64,000 nucleotides of DNA from Roseofilum reptotaenium CS-1145 (GTDB lineage: Bacteria > Cyanobacteriota > Cyanobacteriia > Cyanobacteriales > Desertifilaceae). The position numbers and the translations under genes were made by a program. The stretch is taken from positions 1 through 64,000 of the forward strand of contig NZ_JAQMUE010000105.1 of the NCBI RefSeq assembly GCF_028330985.1, read 5' to 3'. A model generated the notes under the pieces. It worked only from the letters and a program-made list of their open reading frames with translations. It did no database searches and was not told the origin of the DNA. Of this stretch, positions 42,294 through 51,874 are shown in pieces. Each line of letters starts with the position of its first letter. The stretch's first letter is position 1.

Positions 42294-43692
42294 CTTTGAT
42301 TTCAACCGGTGATCTTTCCAATTGTTTATCATTACCGTGCAAAGCGCTATAGTGTTTAATTACGGGTTCTAGAATCAACTGGAGGTGTTTAGAGTCTAGA
42401 GATTTTTGAATAAAGCCCCGTTTTCTTAAAGAGTAAATGGTGGCTAAAAGATTGAGGTCTGAGGGAAATGGTTCTGAAGGAAGGTTAGACAGATCGCTGA
42501 TGTACTCTTGATGAGCTAAGTAGGATAATAGAGATTTTTCAGAAGCAGATAAACGCTCATAATGGTCTCTGATAATAATTTCTATATCGCCTAAAAATAG
42601 CTGAGAATAAGATAGGAATTGGACGACACTACCATTAAATAGGTCTTGGATCGTAGCAGCAATAATGTTAAGCCATGAAGGATTTTGACTGTAGCGGTTG
42701 ATGAGTTCTAACCATTGCTCTGGATCGTTTAATCCTCTATTTTGTAAGATCTCTTGCGCTAGTTCGATAGAACCGGATAATAGGAGACTATGACCAGGAC
42801 GATTTTCGGCTTCTAGGGTGGCTATTTCTGGGGGTTGTTCCCAACTGAGGAGCAGTATGCAACTGTTGTGGGGCGATCGCCCAATATCTTGCAGCAGTTT
42901 ACCATAATTCTGGTATTCGGGTAAGTAGCGACCAACGAGTTCCCCAGGGGTGAGGGTTTCGTGGAAGTCGTCAAGGATAATGAAACAACGGTGCGATCGC
43001 AAGTAGTCCAGTAGTGAGCGATGTTCGCTTGTTTCTCCTTGGGAGAGGAATTGGATTAAGCCAGTTGTGAGGGCGTTAAGATTGGGAAAGGTGCGGTGAC
43101 TATACCAGATTAGGCGATCGAAATGCTCTGCGATCTCGTCTACGACTTGGGTTGCAAGGGCGGTTTTTCCCATTCCCGATAATCCATAGATGGTGATAAT
43201 GGCGCTATTTTCGTTGAGTATCCAGTGTTTGAGCGTGTTGAGTTCCTCTGTACGGTGGGGATAGAGGCGATCGTATTTGGGGATGTGGGTGCGATCGTGA
43301 ATTTTATTGGGTTGATTGACTATAGAATGTAATTCCTTTTTTCCATTTTTATCAGAATTCCCACTTTTACTACAAAGATGGATCTCACTTCCAAAAATTT
43401 TACTTTGTGCAAAATTGCCAACGCTTGAATTGGAAATATAGTATCTTTCCATTGCAGCGCGGAGATTAGATTTATTAACTTTTTCCTCCAACTCTTCCGA
43501 TAAAAACTTGTACAACTCACCCGCCACCCTCTTCACATTCGCTTCCGTACAATGATATTCCTCCGCTATTTCCCGATACTTCTGGTTATTCCACACCCCC
43601 GTTAACACTGCCTGCTCCAGATTATTAAAATGCGATCCCGTTTTCGCCAGCATTAGCTCATCAGCCCAGTCAACAATTTTTTCGACATCCAT
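42274..43692 (-). CDS. NB-ARC (STAND) ATPase with N-terminal vMAP/HTH-like domain
   Basis: 472 residues from ATG 43692, which fits the usual vMAP start (MDVEKIVDWADELMLAKTG...); a longer frame to 43722 adds ten residues. The first 80 residues (LEQAVLTGVWNNQKYREIAEEYHCTEANVKRVAGELYK) are the HTH-like vMAP N-terminal domain known in cyanobacterial STAND proteins. The NB-ARC domain has Walker A GLSGMGKT (170-177) and Walker B CFIILDDF (236-243). A winged-helix-like tail ends the protein: there are no WD40, TPR or LRR sensor repeats and no fused effector. It overlaps the MNT gene, so a HEPN/MNT pair may serve as its effector. Confidence 0.82.
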   Translation of the reverse strand: MDVEKIVDWADELMLAKTGSHFNNLEQAVLTGVWNNQKYREIAEEYHCTEANVKRVAGELYKFLSEELEEKVNKSNLRAAMERYYISNSSVGNFAQSKIFGSEIHLCSKSGNSDKNGKKELHSIVNQPNKIHDRTHIPKYDRLYPHRTEELNTLKHWILNENSAIITIYGLSGMGKTALATQVVDEIAEHFDRLIWYSHRTFPNLNALTTGLIQFLSQGETSEHRSLLDYLRSHRCFIILDDFHETLTPGELVGRYLPEYQNYGKLLQDIGRSPHNSCILLLSWEQPPEIATLEAENRPGHSLLLSGSIELAQEILQNRGLNDPEQWLELINRYSQNPSWLNIIAATIQDLFNGSVVQFLSYSQLFLGDIEIIIRDHYERLSASEKSLLSYLAHQEYISDLSNLPSEPFPSDLNLLATIYSLRKRGFIQKSLDSKHLQLILEPVIKHYSALHGNDKQLERSPVEIKDDQRNS

Positions 43693-43914
43693 TACAAACT
43701 TCACACATAAAATTTTGTACATTCTACCGCTTTTGTGATTCCTTTACAACTTTTCTTGACTAAACTAGACTTTTATATCACAAAATAAAACAACTTAGAA
43801 ACTGAAATTATATTCTATAATAGTCTTTTTTTGACTTGAAAAAAGTTGAATAAAGTTTACCATAAGATTGAAGTATTAAATACAACGATATCCTAGCTTA
43901 GGGTTCGATAGACT

Positions 43915-45429
43915 ATGCATTACATTGCAGTAGCTGAGAATGCACATGATTCTTGTATCACAATTGCCAATGATTGCAATATTATTTTACATTTAGAGAT
44001 AGAACGCTTTTTCAACCACAAGCGCTACAGATTTAATAAAAGTTCTACATTGTTTTCCATTATATCTCTGCTTATTCATGAACTTAAAATTAATGATAAT
44101 ATTACATTTATCATTAGCAGACATAATGGAGAAAAACTATATCCTGAAATCATTGAATACATTTATAGAAATTTTCCCAAATCACAGATAGAAGAAGTGC
44201 AACATCTAGATTGCCATGCATCCTTCTGCTACCTTACCAATTTTGATGATGCCTTGGTTTTAGCAATGGATGGTGGTGGAGACTATCGAATACCCCTACA
44301 TAAAGCAAACTCTTTTATCTATCACTACAAAGACAAAAAGTTAAACTTTATAGAATCTCCATTTAATCAAGGTTTTGATGGATTTGATGGCAAGCTCTGG
44401 GCAATCATTGCTTATAAACTATTTAATGATGTCAACGCTGCTGGCAAAGTAATGGGTTTAGCAGCATATGGTGAATTTAGCGAACAATATAAAGAGGTAT
44501 TTTTAAATAATAAGTTTTCTCATTTAGGATGGGTATTTGATCGGGAGTCTTTAGATAGGCTTTGTAGTTATTTAGATGTTCAAACCCCACATGATGCAGC
44601 TTCTCTAGCTTTTACACTGCAAAAAATGTATACCGAAAACCTAATTAGTACACTACAAAATTATAGACATTACTCAGATAATTTGGTTCTAACAGGAGGA
44701 TGTGCGTTAAATGTGATCGCCAATACTAAGCTAGGCGAAGCATTAGGATACAAAAATATTTATGTTCCATCTTGTCCAGGAGATGAAGGACAGTCTCTAG
44801 GGGCATTATTATACTACTTTAGTTCTCAAAATAAAAAAATGCCTATTACTAACCTTCCGTATTTGGGTCGGGGAATTGAAAATAGTCCTATTTCTGATTC
44901 AATTTATAAAAAACTAACTGAACTAATGCTAAATGGCAAAGTTGTTGCTTGGCATATGGGACGCTCTGAAACTGGCCCTAGAGCGCTAGGACATAGAAGC
45001 TTATTAGCCATTCCAACGACAATGGAATTAAAAACTATTGTTAGTGAAAAAATAAAAAAAAGAGAATGGTTTCGACCGGTTGCACCAGTTGTGTTAGAAG
45101 AGTATGCTTCGGACTGGTTTGATGTCCAATATAGTTCTCCTTATATGTCATTTACCGCCAAAGCTAAACCCAAAACCAAAGAACTTGCTCCTGCAATAGT
45201 TCATGCAGACGGTACAAGCCGTATTCAAACTTTATCTCGATCCCATAATCCTGAACTACATGAGTTGATTTCAAGAATCTATGAAATCAATGGAATCCCT
45301 ATCCTTATGAATACCTCATTAAATTGTGCTGGTTTTCCTATTTGTGATACAGAAGAACATAGTCAAAACTTCTTTGTTTCTACAGATGTTCATATCTTGA
45401 ATATTAATGGCAAGGTTTATATCAAATAA
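43915..45429 (+). CDS. Carbamoyltransferase (NodU/CmcH/TobZ family)
   Basis: 504 residues. The N-terminal ASKHA-type domain has LDCHASFCYLTNFDDALVLAMDGGGDY (metal/ATP site His and Asp) and ALVLTGGCALNVIAN-like VLTGGCALNVIANTKLGEAL; the C-terminal part has GRSETGPRALGHRSLLA, REWFRPVAPVV and NTSLNCAGFPICDT. These enzymes use carbamoyl phosphate and ATP to carbamoylate hydroxyl groups of sugars or antibiotics. Followed by glycosyltransferase genes, it probably modifies a surface or secreted glycan. This and the next three genes are strikingly AT-rich compared with flanking DNA, pointing to acquisition from elsewhere. Confidence 0.9.
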   Translation: MHYIAVAENAHDSCITIANDCNIILHLEIERFFNHKRYRFNKSSTLFSIISLLIHELKINDNITFIISRHNGEKLYPEIIEYIYRNFPKSQIEEVQHLDCHASFCYLTNFDDALVLAMDGGGDYRIPLHKANSFIYHYKDKKLNFIESPFNQGFDGFDGKLWAIIAYKLFNDVNAAGKVMGLAAYGEFSEQYKEVFLNNKFSHLGWVFDRESLDRLCSYLDVQTPHDAASLAFTLQKMYTENLISTLQNYRHYSDNLVLTGGCALNVIANTKLGEALGYKNIYVPSCPGDEGQSLGALLYYFSSQNKKMPITNLPYLGRGIENSPISDSIYKKLTELMLNGKVVAWHMGRSETGPRALGHRSLLAIPTTMELKTIVSEKIKKREWFRPVAPVVLEEYASDWFDVQYSSPYMSFTAKAKPKTKELAPAIVHADGTSRIQTLSRSHNPELHELISRIYEINGIPILMNTSLNCAGFPICDTEEHSQNFFVSTDVHILNINGKVYIK

Positions 45430-45462
45430 CTAATCTAAATTTTTGAGGGGACTAGAAACTCA

Positions 45463-45903
45463 ATGAAAAAAATACTGATCTATGCTGCTCCTTTTTCTTA
45501 CGGGCCAACCGGCAAGGCATTATCTTTAGCAAGCCACTTAAAAGATGATTACAATATTGATTTTGTTGCCTATGACACTAGCTGGGAACTAATTGCCTTA
45601 GATGGCATGAGTATTTCAAAACAAAGTCAGCTTATCCCACTAGAGAATTTAGACGATCAAACACTGTTACAATATTCTTTGATTATAAGCTGTAGTGATT
45701 TAAGTTTAGCATTAAGAGCTAAAAGCTTAGGAATCAAATCAGTTATGTTTGACTCTGTTTTTTGGTGGCGCTCCCCGAATATAGAAGACATAATTTCCAT
45801 AGATGCTTATATAGTTCAGGATTTTTTGGGTGTTGACCATGAAATTAAATTACTTGGCAAACAGCCTTGTAATCTTTATAAGGTAGGTGCAGTACATCGA
45901 TAA
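45463..45903 (+). pseudogene. Glycosyltransferase, N-terminal part (frameshifted)
   Basis: 146 residues of a GT-B type glycosyltransferase start: MKKILIYAAPFSYGPTGKALSLASHL, SLIISCSDLSLALRAKSLGIKSVMFDSVFWW. The frame stops at 45901 just after YKVGAV. If one base at about 45895 is skipped the reading continues V-I-D-K-I-E into the frame at 45887-46585, giving a complete protein of 373 residues. A GAGGGGA ribosome binding site precedes the ATG. Either the gene is inactivated, or the sequence has a base error, or it is read by frameshifting. Confidence 0.7.
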
Positions 45904-46585
45904 AATCGAGAATAGATCTAATTCCAACAAGCAAATACTTATCAATTATGGTGGTATTGAGTCACCATATATTAAAGTTCCTAAAAATTCAAAATATCCT
46001 TTCATGATTACAGACTCTTTATCACAGTTATTCACAGATAAATCAGAATTTAATTTTATTGTAACCGGCAAAAATCATATAATGCAAGCATTGGCTAATA
46101 AATACAAAGATTATAGGAACGTTCGATTTGAAACTCTAGAACATCATATTTTCCTGTCCTGTATTGCAAGTAGTGATTTAGTAATTACAACACCAGGAAT
46201 TGAAACTTTTTATGAAACTGTTTACTTTGGAAAAAGATCTGTACTACTACTGCCACATAACTCTACTCAATATTTACAACTTCTGGCATTGATAGATGCA
46301 GGAATTGAAAGTCCTGTATGTAATTATAATCATTATGGTAAAAACTATACATACAAACGACATATTAATGAATCTGAAGAAGTCAAAGCTGTTCTTAAAA
46401 ATTTTAACGATCTTTATTCTTATTCGCTACATTTAAATAAATACATAGATAACTTATACCAATTAATTGAAACTCGATTGATTGAGCCTGATATTTATGA
46501 AATCAATAAACAACAATATTTAAAAAATATTGGAACCAATGGTGGTCAATCAATTGTGAAAATTGTTGAAGAGCTAATTAACTAA
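45887..46585 (+). pseudogene. Glycosyltransferase, C-terminal part (frameshifted)
   Basis: The second half of the same glycosyltransferase, nominally starting at a GTG inside the first half (16-bp overlap). QILINYGGIESPYI is the typical start of a GT-B C-terminal domain; FETLEHHIFLSCIASSDLVITTPGIETFYETVYFGKRSVLLLPHN is its acceptor/donor-binding core, like that of MurG/MGT-like enzymes. No ribosome binding site suits an independent start, which supports a single broken gene. Confidence 0.7.
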
Positions 46586-46610
46586 GATTTTAGTTCAATC
46601 AGGAAATTTT

Positions 46611-47786
46611 ATGAAAATTTTATTGACAATGCATATGCCTTATTTGCCTCCATTAGGTGGAGCAAATAAGACTATCCGATATTTAGCTGAGGAATTAGCA
46701 TTACGAAAGCATTCAGTAGTCGTTATTGTACCTGCTTTCGGAGACCCTCCGGGTGGCGTGACAAAAGATCAATTTTTCAATGAGCAACAAAAACTTAGTA
46801 TCTGTTCTCATCTCAATCAAGGAGCATATATATTTTCTCTTAATTATGTCAAAGTTCATGCTGTAGCAGATACCATAAATCTTAGTGATTATTTAAATAA
46901 TGAAATACAGAAATTTCAGCCTGATTACATAATAGTTACGGCTGAGGATACTACACAAGAATTACTAAAAACGTCTCTAAATCTTAAAAAATATCCTGTG
47001 ATTTGTTTGGCACAGACACCATCATTATTACCCTTTGGTTCTCATTCTTTCTATCCAGATAGACAAAAAATATCTGTTTTAAAACAAGTAGATGCATTTA
47101 TAGTTAATAGCTACTTTCTGTCTAATTATGTTCGTCTGTGGGTCGATATTCAAGCAATTCCTATCTATTTACCTGCTTATGGCAAACCACCCTTTCCAAA
47201 TTTTGCTAATTTTGAAAAGGGTTTTATAACCTTGGTTAATCCATGTGACTTTAAGGGGATTTCAATATTTATAAAACTAGCCAATCAATTTCCTGATTTA
47301 AAATTTGCAGGTGTTCCAACATGGGGAATAACTGATCGTGAACTATCTCTCCTTCAAGCAAATTCAAATGTTTCTATACTTCAACCATCTTCTGATATCA
47401 ACAAAATCTTATCTAAAACTCGTATTTTATTAGTTCCTTCACTATGGCTTGAAAATATCCCACTGGTTATCATTGAAGCAATGCTTAGAGGTATTCCTGT
47501 TATTTCTAGTCAAGTTGGAGGAATTGAAGAAATTAATCTAGGAACTGGTTTTATACTACCAGTGAATCCAATTACCAAAGTTACTCATGGTTTCAAGCAA
47601 AATAAAACTATGATTCCGGTTGTACCCACTCAAAATATTAAACCTTGGTCTGACGCTATTATTCAACTTACTTCAAGTAGAGAATTATACTATAGTCAAT
47701 CTCAGTTGGTCAGAATTAGAGCTAATAATTTTATTGATTCAATTAAGATTGAAAATCTTGAAAATCTCCTAAATTCACTTGATTAA
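46611..47786 (+). CDS. Glycosyltransferase family 4 protein
   Basis: 391 residues, GT-B fold. N-terminal MHMPYLPPLGGANKTIRYLAEELALRKHSV binds the acceptor; C-terminal SKTRILLVPSLWLENIPLVIIEAMLRGIPVISSQVGGIEE contains the E-x7-E of retaining GT4 enzymes. It adds an unknown sugar, presumably to the same product as the neighbouring carbamoyltransferase. The gene follows the broken glycosyltransferase by 25 bp and ends by overlapping 4 bp with a convergent UPF0175 gene. Base composition is AT-rich like its upstream neighbours. Confidence 0.88.
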   Translation: MKILLTMHMPYLPPLGGANKTIRYLAEELALRKHSVVVIVPAFGDPPGGVTKDQFFNEQQKLSICSHLNQGAYIFSLNYVKVHAVADTINLSDYLNNEIQKFQPDYIIVTAEDTTQELLKTSLNLKKYPVICLAQTPSLLPFGSHSFYPDRQKISVLKQVDAFIVNSYFLSNYVRLWVDIQAIPIYLPAYGKPPFPNFANFEKGFITLVNPCDFKGISIFIKLANQFPDLKFAGVPTWGITDRELSLLQANSNVSILQPSSDINKILSKTRILLVPSLWLENIPLVIIEAMLRGIPVISSQVGGIEEINLGTGFILPVNPITKVTHGFKQNKTMIPVVPTQNIKPWSDAIIQLTSSRELYYSQSQLVRIRANNFIDSIKIENLENLLNSLD

Positions 47787-48034
47787 GTCCGATTTTTTTC
47801 TAACGTTTGCAAAGTTTTTATATCCTCTTCAAATTCTTCAACATCATAATCAATACAAATACCGCGACTAGCAATTTCTTTCTGAAACTCTAACAAGTGC
47901 ATTCCGGCTAAATGACGCGCTTTGCCTATACTAATTCTATCTTGTTGGAAGAGCCTAATCGCAATTTCCAGCTTCAACTGTGCTTCAGACATTTCAGAAG
48001 CTTGGAGAATATCATCTGGAATGAGAACAGCCAT
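47783..48034 (-). CDS. UPF0175 family antitoxin-like protein
   Basis: 83 residues: IPDDILQASEMSEAQLKLEIAIRLFQQDRISIGKARHLAGMHLLEFQKEIASRGI is the UPF0175 pattern, a short helix-turn-helix-like DNA-binding protein. In many cyanobacteria it precedes a PIN-type toxin (DUF3368), forming a toxin-antitoxin pair. Here the place of the toxin is taken by the convergent GT4 gene end, so the partner is missing. Confidence 0.85.
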   Translation of the reverse strand: MAVLIPDDILQASEMSEAQLKLEIAIRLFQQDRISIGKARHLAGMHLLEFQKEIASRGICIDYDVEEFEEDIKTLQTLEKNRT

Positions 48035-48301
48035 GTTTTAATTATCCCGTGAATGGTTTAGACTCGATCGTAGCTTAATCTATAGCGATCGCCGATCGCA
48101 CCGGCTCTTGGCTTAAGGGTGAATAATCGGCTACAATTCCTTCTAGGGTCAATCTGGGCGATCGCCTTTTTGCGCGATTAATCTGTATTACAGGATACTC
48201 TGGACTCCTTGGGTTCAATTGCCTTGGCTAGACGGAGCGATCGTATCGTATTCTAGTTTAATACTCATTTATTCCATACTTCTGGTTTAGGTTAACATAC
48301 A

Positions 48302-49219
48302 ATGACTCTTCCCAACTTTATCCTTCTAGGGGCAGCAAAATCCGGGACTAGCTCTGTCTGGAATTACCTCAAACAGCATCCCCAGGTGTTCATGTCTAAT
48401 CCTAAAGAACCTAACTTTTTTGTCTTTGAAGGGATGAAGTTACCCCCATTTATCGGGCCAGAACCTCCAGAAATTTTGTGTAAAAGATTATATCAAAACA
48501 CGATTACTGATTGGCAAAGCTATCAACAATTGTTTGATAGGGTCTCTGGAGAAAGTGCCATTGGCGAAGCCTCAGTCAGATATCTTTATTTTCCCCAAGC
48601 CCCGGAAAAGATTAAGAACTATCTTCCGGATGTAAAAATGATTGTTATGTTACGAAATCCGGTGGATCGGTTGTATTCTCATTATGTGATGAATCTCCGG
48701 CATTTACTAGAACCTTTATCCTTAGAAGATGCTTTAGCCCAAGAGAAAGAGAGAATCAATAATCGTTGGGGTTGGGATTGGCATTATACTCAAGTGGGGA
48801 TGTATTCAGAACAAATTAAGCGATATTTAGATTACTTTCCCCCAGAACAACTGAAAATTATTGTATATGATGATTTTCGCCAAGATCCCCTAGGGACAAT
48901 GAAGGAAGTGTATCAGTATCTAGGGGTAGATGATACTTTTGTCCCAAATGTTGAAGGACGAAAAAATCAAGGATATTGGCCGAAAAATAAATTAGTCCAT
49001 CAGTTTTTATATACCTCTAATTCCTTAAAGTCATTTCTAGAAAAATGGCTCCCACGGTCTTTATCTCAGAAGTTAATCAAAAACTTGAAGCAATGGAATA
49101 GTGCCCCTATTCCCGCCTTATCCATGGAGTTAAGACAATCTCTGAATGAAGTCTTTCGGTCTGATATTATCAACCTTAAAGAGATTTTGCATCGAGAGAT
49201 TGCTTGGTTAGACTCATGA
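48302..49219 (+). CDS. Sulfotransferase (PAPS-dependent)
   Basis: 305 residues. The 5'-phosphosulfate loop is LLGAAKSGTSSVWNYLKQHPQV (about 8-29), the 3'-phosphate motif MLRNPVDRLYSHYVMN lies near 120, and YDDFRQDPLGTMKEVYQYLGVDD is the second family block. It moves sulfate from PAPS to a hydroxyl or amine, commonly on a polysaccharide or lipid. It ends 2 bp from the end of the FG-GAP gene of the minus-strand acyl cluster, so it may act on the same product. Confidence 0.88.
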   Translation: MTLPNFILLGAAKSGTSSVWNYLKQHPQVFMSNPKEPNFFVFEGMKLPPFIGPEPPEILCKRLYQNTITDWQSYQQLFDRVSGESAIGEASVRYLYFPQAPEKIKNYLPDVKMIVMLRNPVDRLYSHYVMNLRHLLEPLSLEDALAQEKERINNRWGWDWHYTQVGMYSEQIKRYLDYFPPEQLKIIVYDDFRQDPLGTMKEVYQYLGVDDTFVPNVEGRKNQGYWPKNKLVHQFLYTSNSLKSFLEKWLPRSLSQKLIKNLKQWNSAPIPALSMELRQSLNEVFRSDIINLKEILHREIAWLDS

Positions 49220-49221
49220 GC

Positions 49222-51171
49222 TTAGACTTGCTGGATAATTAAGAGTTTATCAATTTCTGGGTTGGGAATGTCTTGAGTTTTTCCATTGGGCCAAGTGACT
49301 TGAATGGACTCAACTTTATCTTGCTGTCCTAAACCAAAGTAGAGTCGGTAGTGACCTTGAGATCGCCAAGCCCCATCTGCTTGACCAACTTGCTGGAATT
49401 GAGTCCCATTTTCGGTAATGACTTTAACTTTACCACCAATAGCGACTGTATTGCCCGCAGCCCCTTTCAATTCTATTTGTAACCAATGGTTCTCATTTCC
49501 AGGATTTCGATAGAGCAACACTTTAGACTTGCTAGATTTGCTTAATTCAGCAATATCCTCGGCTTTCTTTTGTTGTTTTTCCCACCAAGACATTTCTTCT
49601 GATTTACCGATCAGTAAGTCGCGATCGCCATCATTATCGGCATCAAACCAAGTACAATAAGCATATCCTCCAAATGTCTTAGGTGAATTAACCTGTAATA
49701 GATTAATTTTCTCAAAGGTGTGATTAGGACGTTGGCGATACATTCCATACCGCAACGTATATAAATCAGTTAACCCATCATTATCATAATCGACCCAGTT
49801 AGCAGCAAAGGCTCTAGAAGGAAGTCCAATAGATTCGGGATCGGTAGCCGTATATTCACCTTGATTATTTGTAAATAATACACTTCCTCTTCTAGAGGCG
49901 GCAAATAAATCTAAGTCTCCATCATTATCATAATCGGCGATCGCAAGTTGATTGACTGAACTCTCCTCTTGCCCTAACTCTTCTGCAACAAAGGTTCCCG
50001 CTTGGTTTCTGTAAAGCCAAAACGTGGTTTCATCAGCCCAAAACAGATCCATATCGCGATCGTTGTCAACATCTAACCATACAAACCAACCCATATCAGA
50101 CATAGCTAAATTTTTCTCTTGTGCCAGATCAATGAAACGACCTTCAGAGATTTGGCGATAGAGTTGATTCGCTTGCAAAGAATTTGGCGGCCAATGCCGT
50201 CCACACATAGTATAAAGATCCAGCAGATTATCTTGGTCAAAATCAACCCAAGCCACTTGTCGTGCTGCACAACCTTGTTTTTTTAACCCAACTTGTTCAG
50301 CAATATCTTCAAAGCCAGATCGGGTTTGCAACATTAATTCATCAGTAGCATTAGGTGCAAGTTCTGGCATCTTCCCAACCATACCACCCCGTACAATCAC
50401 CACATCTAAATTTCCGTCATTGTCATAATCATTCCAAGCCATACCATGCCGATCCATATGAGGTAAGGCATTAATCGGAGGTAGGGAAAAATCATGGGAG
50501 GGGGGAGATCCAAACTTAGAATCGATATAAACCTGGGTTAAATCCGATTCAGAATTGAGTTTGAAAAATGGTGGGAAAAAAGGATAAGATGCGGGAAAGG
50601 CGATCGATAAACGACCATTGCCTTTGATCTGGAAGTTCACCAACCTGACTTTATCGAGTCCCCCAGATAAAGCATTCGTATCATTGATTTTAATGGATAG
50701 ATCGCCCGAAGTTACGGGAGTCGCTGATAGAGGGACAATGACTAATCCACTAAAGTCTTCTGGATTGGAGAGATTTTGGGCAGCGATCGTTAATTGATAG
50801 TTATGCCAATAAATGTATAATCCAGGATCTTGTCTATTCAAAAGCAGATCAGAAACAGGTTGCTCTGTAACTTCATAATTTTGAGGAAATCCTAAATCAT
50901 AAATTTTATTTTCAAATCCTTGACCTTGCTGATTAATATCGAAAATTTGCCGGGCGTTATGATTGGCAGAATAGATATCTAAATAGGTATCTTGATTAAT
51001 ATCAGCCACCCCTAAATCAAAGAGAGAATAGACAGAGTCCAGATTTTCTTGAGTATAACCAGAATCAATATTTAATGGATACTGATCCAGATCTCGCTGT
51101 GTCCATAGGATAATAGATAAACTCACTAATCCAAGAATAAATAATATAAGAATATTGCGTTTCATGTTCAC
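49222..51171 (-). CDS. FG-GAP/VCBS repeat protein with ASPIC/UnbV-like C-terminus
   Basis: 649 residues. An N-terminal hydrophobic segment (ILILFILGLVSLSIILW) acts as signal anchor. The body contains many calcium-binding FG-GAP loops (DYDNDGNLDVVIV, DFDQDNLLDLYTM, DVDNDRDMDLFWAD, DYDNDGDLDLFAA, DADNDGDRDLLIG), which should fold as a beta-propeller outside the membrane. The end (GAWRSQGHYRLYFGLGQQDKVESIQVTWPNGKTQDI) matches the ASPIC/UnbV domain. The role is probably adhesion or organisation of an exported product. It is the last gene of the minus-strand operon, 15 bp after the TVP38 gene. Confidence 0.83.
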   Translation of the reverse strand: MNMKRNILILFILGLVSLSIILWTQRDLDQYPLNIDSGYTQENLDSVYSLFDLGVADINQDTYLDIYSANHNARQIFDINQQGQGFENKIYDLGFPQNYEVTEQPVSDLLLNRQDPGLYIYWHNYQLTIAAQNLSNPEDFSGLVIVPLSATPVTSGDLSIKINDTNALSGGLDKVRLVNFQIKGNGRLSIAFPASYPFFPPFFKLNSESDLTQVYIDSKFGSPPSHDFSLPPINALPHMDRHGMAWNDYDNDGNLDVVIVRGGMVGKMPELAPNATDELMLQTRSGFEDIAEQVGLKKQGCAARQVAWVDFDQDNLLDLYTMCGRHWPPNSLQANQLYRQISEGRFIDLAQEKNLAMSDMGWFVWLDVDNDRDMDLFWADETTFWLYRNQAGTFVAEELGQEESSVNQLAIADYDNDGDLDLFAASRRGSVLFTNNQGEYTATDPESIGLPSRAFAANWVDYDNDGLTDLYTLRYGMYRQRPNHTFEKINLLQVNSPKTFGGYAYCTWFDADNDGDRDLLIGKSEEMSWWEKQQKKAEDIAELSKSSKSKVLLYRNPGNENHWLQIELKGAAGNTVAIGGKVKVITENGTQFQQVGQADGAWRSQGHYRLYFGLGQQDKVESIQVTWPNGKTQDIPNPEIDKLLIIQQV

Positions 51172-51186
51172 ACTCTCTGTTTATGT

Positions 51187-51855
51187 TTATTTAGGATTTA
51201 TTTTCTCGATAATTTCTCTAGAAATCATCCGACGACGACGATACCATGTCGCCATACCAATTAATAGGCCAGAAAGAGCAAATGCTGCCAATAAAGGCAA
51301 AATTTCTCCAGTTTGAATTGCCTTAACACCTTCACTTCCCAATAGAATAAAAGGAAACAGACCCAATATCGTTCCGATCGCTGTGCCTAACAGATAATCT
51401 TTAAAACTGACTGATGTTAAACCCGCCGCAAAATTAACGATTCCGTAAGGAATAACCGGCAGCAGGCGAATAGCAAAAATATAGAATACACCTCCTTGAT
51501 AAATTTCCGCATCCATAGCTTTCCAATAACCTTTAAGCTTATCAGACACCATTTTTTGCCCGTTTATTCGAGTAAATCCAAAGCCAATTAAGGCAGAAAT
51601 AATGGACGCTAAACTCGTCCAAAATAATCCCAACCAAGGCCCAAATATTACTCCCCCCATCAAATTTAGAGGTGTAGTTGGTAAAATTAGCAAGGTTGAG
51701 ATGATATAAATCATCATAAAAAAGAGTGGAGTCCAAAATCCTGTAGATTCTAGCCAAAGCTCCAGTTTTGAAGAATCAACTCCCGCCAACCCGTAAACCC
51801 CTGCTAGAGTCACAATAATACTAATAACAAAAATAATCAGAAAAATACCTTTCAT
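51187..51855 (-). CDS. TVP38/TMEM64 (DedA-like) membrane protein
   Basis: 222 residues, about five to six membrane segments. The SNARE-associated/DedA domain is visible as LPTTPLNLMGGVIFGPWLGLFW (re-entrant loop) and FAIRLLPVIPYGIVNFAAGLTSV with the conserved F-x2-R...P-x2-P...N-x2-AG. Recent work links members to flipping of undecaprenyl phosphate or phospholipids. Here it could recycle or flip the lipid carrier used by the neighbouring acyltransferases. It lies 19 bp after the SGNH gene. Confidence 0.85.
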   Translation of the reverse strand: MKGIFLIIFVISIIVTLAGVYGLAGVDSSKLELWLESTGFWTPLFFMMIYIISTLLILPTTPLNLMGGVIFGPWLGLFWTSLASIISALIGFGFTRINGQKMVSDKLKGYWKAMDAEIYQGGVFYIFAIRLLPVIPYGIVNFAAGLTSVSFKDYLLGTAIGTILGLFPFILLGSEGVKAIQTGEILPLLAAFALSGLLIGMATWYRRRRMISREIIEKINPK

Positions 51856-51874
51856 TCAACCTAATAAAGATCGG

